A DNA stretch of 6,091 nucleotides from Paramuribaculum sp. GTDB taxonomy: Bacteria; Bacteroidota; Bacteroidia; Bacteroidales; Muribaculaceae. The notes beneath the pieces were generated by a model. The model saw only the letters and a list, made by a program, of their open reading frames with translations, made no database searches and was not told where the DNA came from. How positions within the stretch are numbered: position 1 is the first letter of the stretch; each line of letters opens with the position of its first letter. Of this stretch, positions 5,904 to 6,091 are shown piece after piece. Location: contig JAIDKJ010000314.1 of the NCBI GenBank assembly GCA_029051835.1, forward strand, positions 1-6,091. The letters are read 5' to 3'. The position numbers and the translations under genes were made by a program.

Positions 5904-6091
5904 CCCGCTCCCTCCGCCGACACCCTCCGCGATGCTTCATCCGTGATGTAGGGATGCTCTACGGAACATCCGATGATACGACAGCACATACATCGGGGAG
6001 TTGGGGTGTGGCGCCCTCTCCTCAGCGGCCTCATCTACGAAGATGCCGAGCCCACTCACCCCTGACCCCACCAAGGCGGCGCTACGCCCGC

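Larger units (their letters stand above)
5724..6091. other. 368-base stretch without a confident gene; leader region of the HAD-recO pair
   Basis: No recognisable gene family is found. On the minus strand an ORF at 6034-5744 (96 codons) is bounded upstream by an in-frame TAG directly before its ATG. It ends 20 bases before the HAD start. It encodes seven cysteines, including a C-R-D-C pair at residues 62-65, and a fairly protein-like middle (EHPYITDEASRRVSAEGAGL). Its codon use is unlike the neighbours: CGG, AGG, CGA, GGG and TTG are frequent, whereas the flanking genes favour CGC/CGT, GGC/GGA and CTC/CTG. A good promoter lies inside it, so I favour non-coding leader or decayed sequence, but a small gene or a dispersed repeat is not excluded. 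The outer part (about 5903-6091) is C-rich on the plus strand and shows no other feature I can support. Confidence 0.4.

Noticed and set aside
1..6091. CRISPR arrays, tRNA or rRNA genes, insertion sequences, phage or defence genes
   Set aside because: No regularly spaced repeats, cloverleaf sequences, transposase or integrase motifs, or defence domains were found on either strand.
6071..6091. GC-rich GGCG/CGCC pairing at the right edge as a terminator
   Set aside because: Only four pairs, no T-run visible, and cut by the window end.

Overview
The window looks like chromosomal DNA from a GC-rich member of the Bacteroidales, plausibly a gut Muribaculaceae relative, although the family-level placement is inference. 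Three things point there: promoter -7 elements of the Bacteroidetes form TAnnTTTG in front of several genes, A/T-rich leaders with no clear Shine-Dalgarno, and gene families typical of the phylum (Porin_O_P outer-membrane porin, DUF4293 membrane protein, a RecO without zinc-finger cysteines).

Layout. At the left edge a histidine acid phosphatase gene runs off the window on the minus strand (590 to 1). It is divergent from a porin gene on the plus strand (738-1913) that ends in a strong intrinsic terminator (1961-1996). Converging on that terminator from the right is a probable two-gene minus-strand operon, surE (2798-3562) followed by a Crp/Fnr-type regulator (2071-2757). Divergent from surE is a small four-helix membrane protein gene of the DUF4293 family (3667-4068); the two share a short intergenic region with back-to-back promoters. 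DUF4293 is tail to tail, 16 bases apart, with a second minus-strand pair: a HAD-IIB (Cof-type) phosphatase (4830-5723) followed by recO (4085-4807). The last 368 bases (5724-6091) hold no confident gene. They contain a promoter pointing at the HAD/recO pair, a 17-base tandem repeat just before the HAD start, and an ambiguous cysteine-containing small ORF.

How the parts fit. Three unrelated phosphatase families (histidine acid phosphatase, SurE, HAD) and a porin of the phosphate-selective family lie within about 6 kb. The divergent phosphatase/porin pair can be read as a phosphate-ester scavenging module: a secreted phosphatase frees phosphate and the porin admits it. The other genes look like housekeeping: nucleotide turnover, recombination repair, and a conserved membrane protein. 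I see no CRISPR array, no transposase, no phage gene, no tRNA or rRNA, and no convincing new defence or mobile system. The most interesting structure is the repeat-bearing leader region at 5724-5905.
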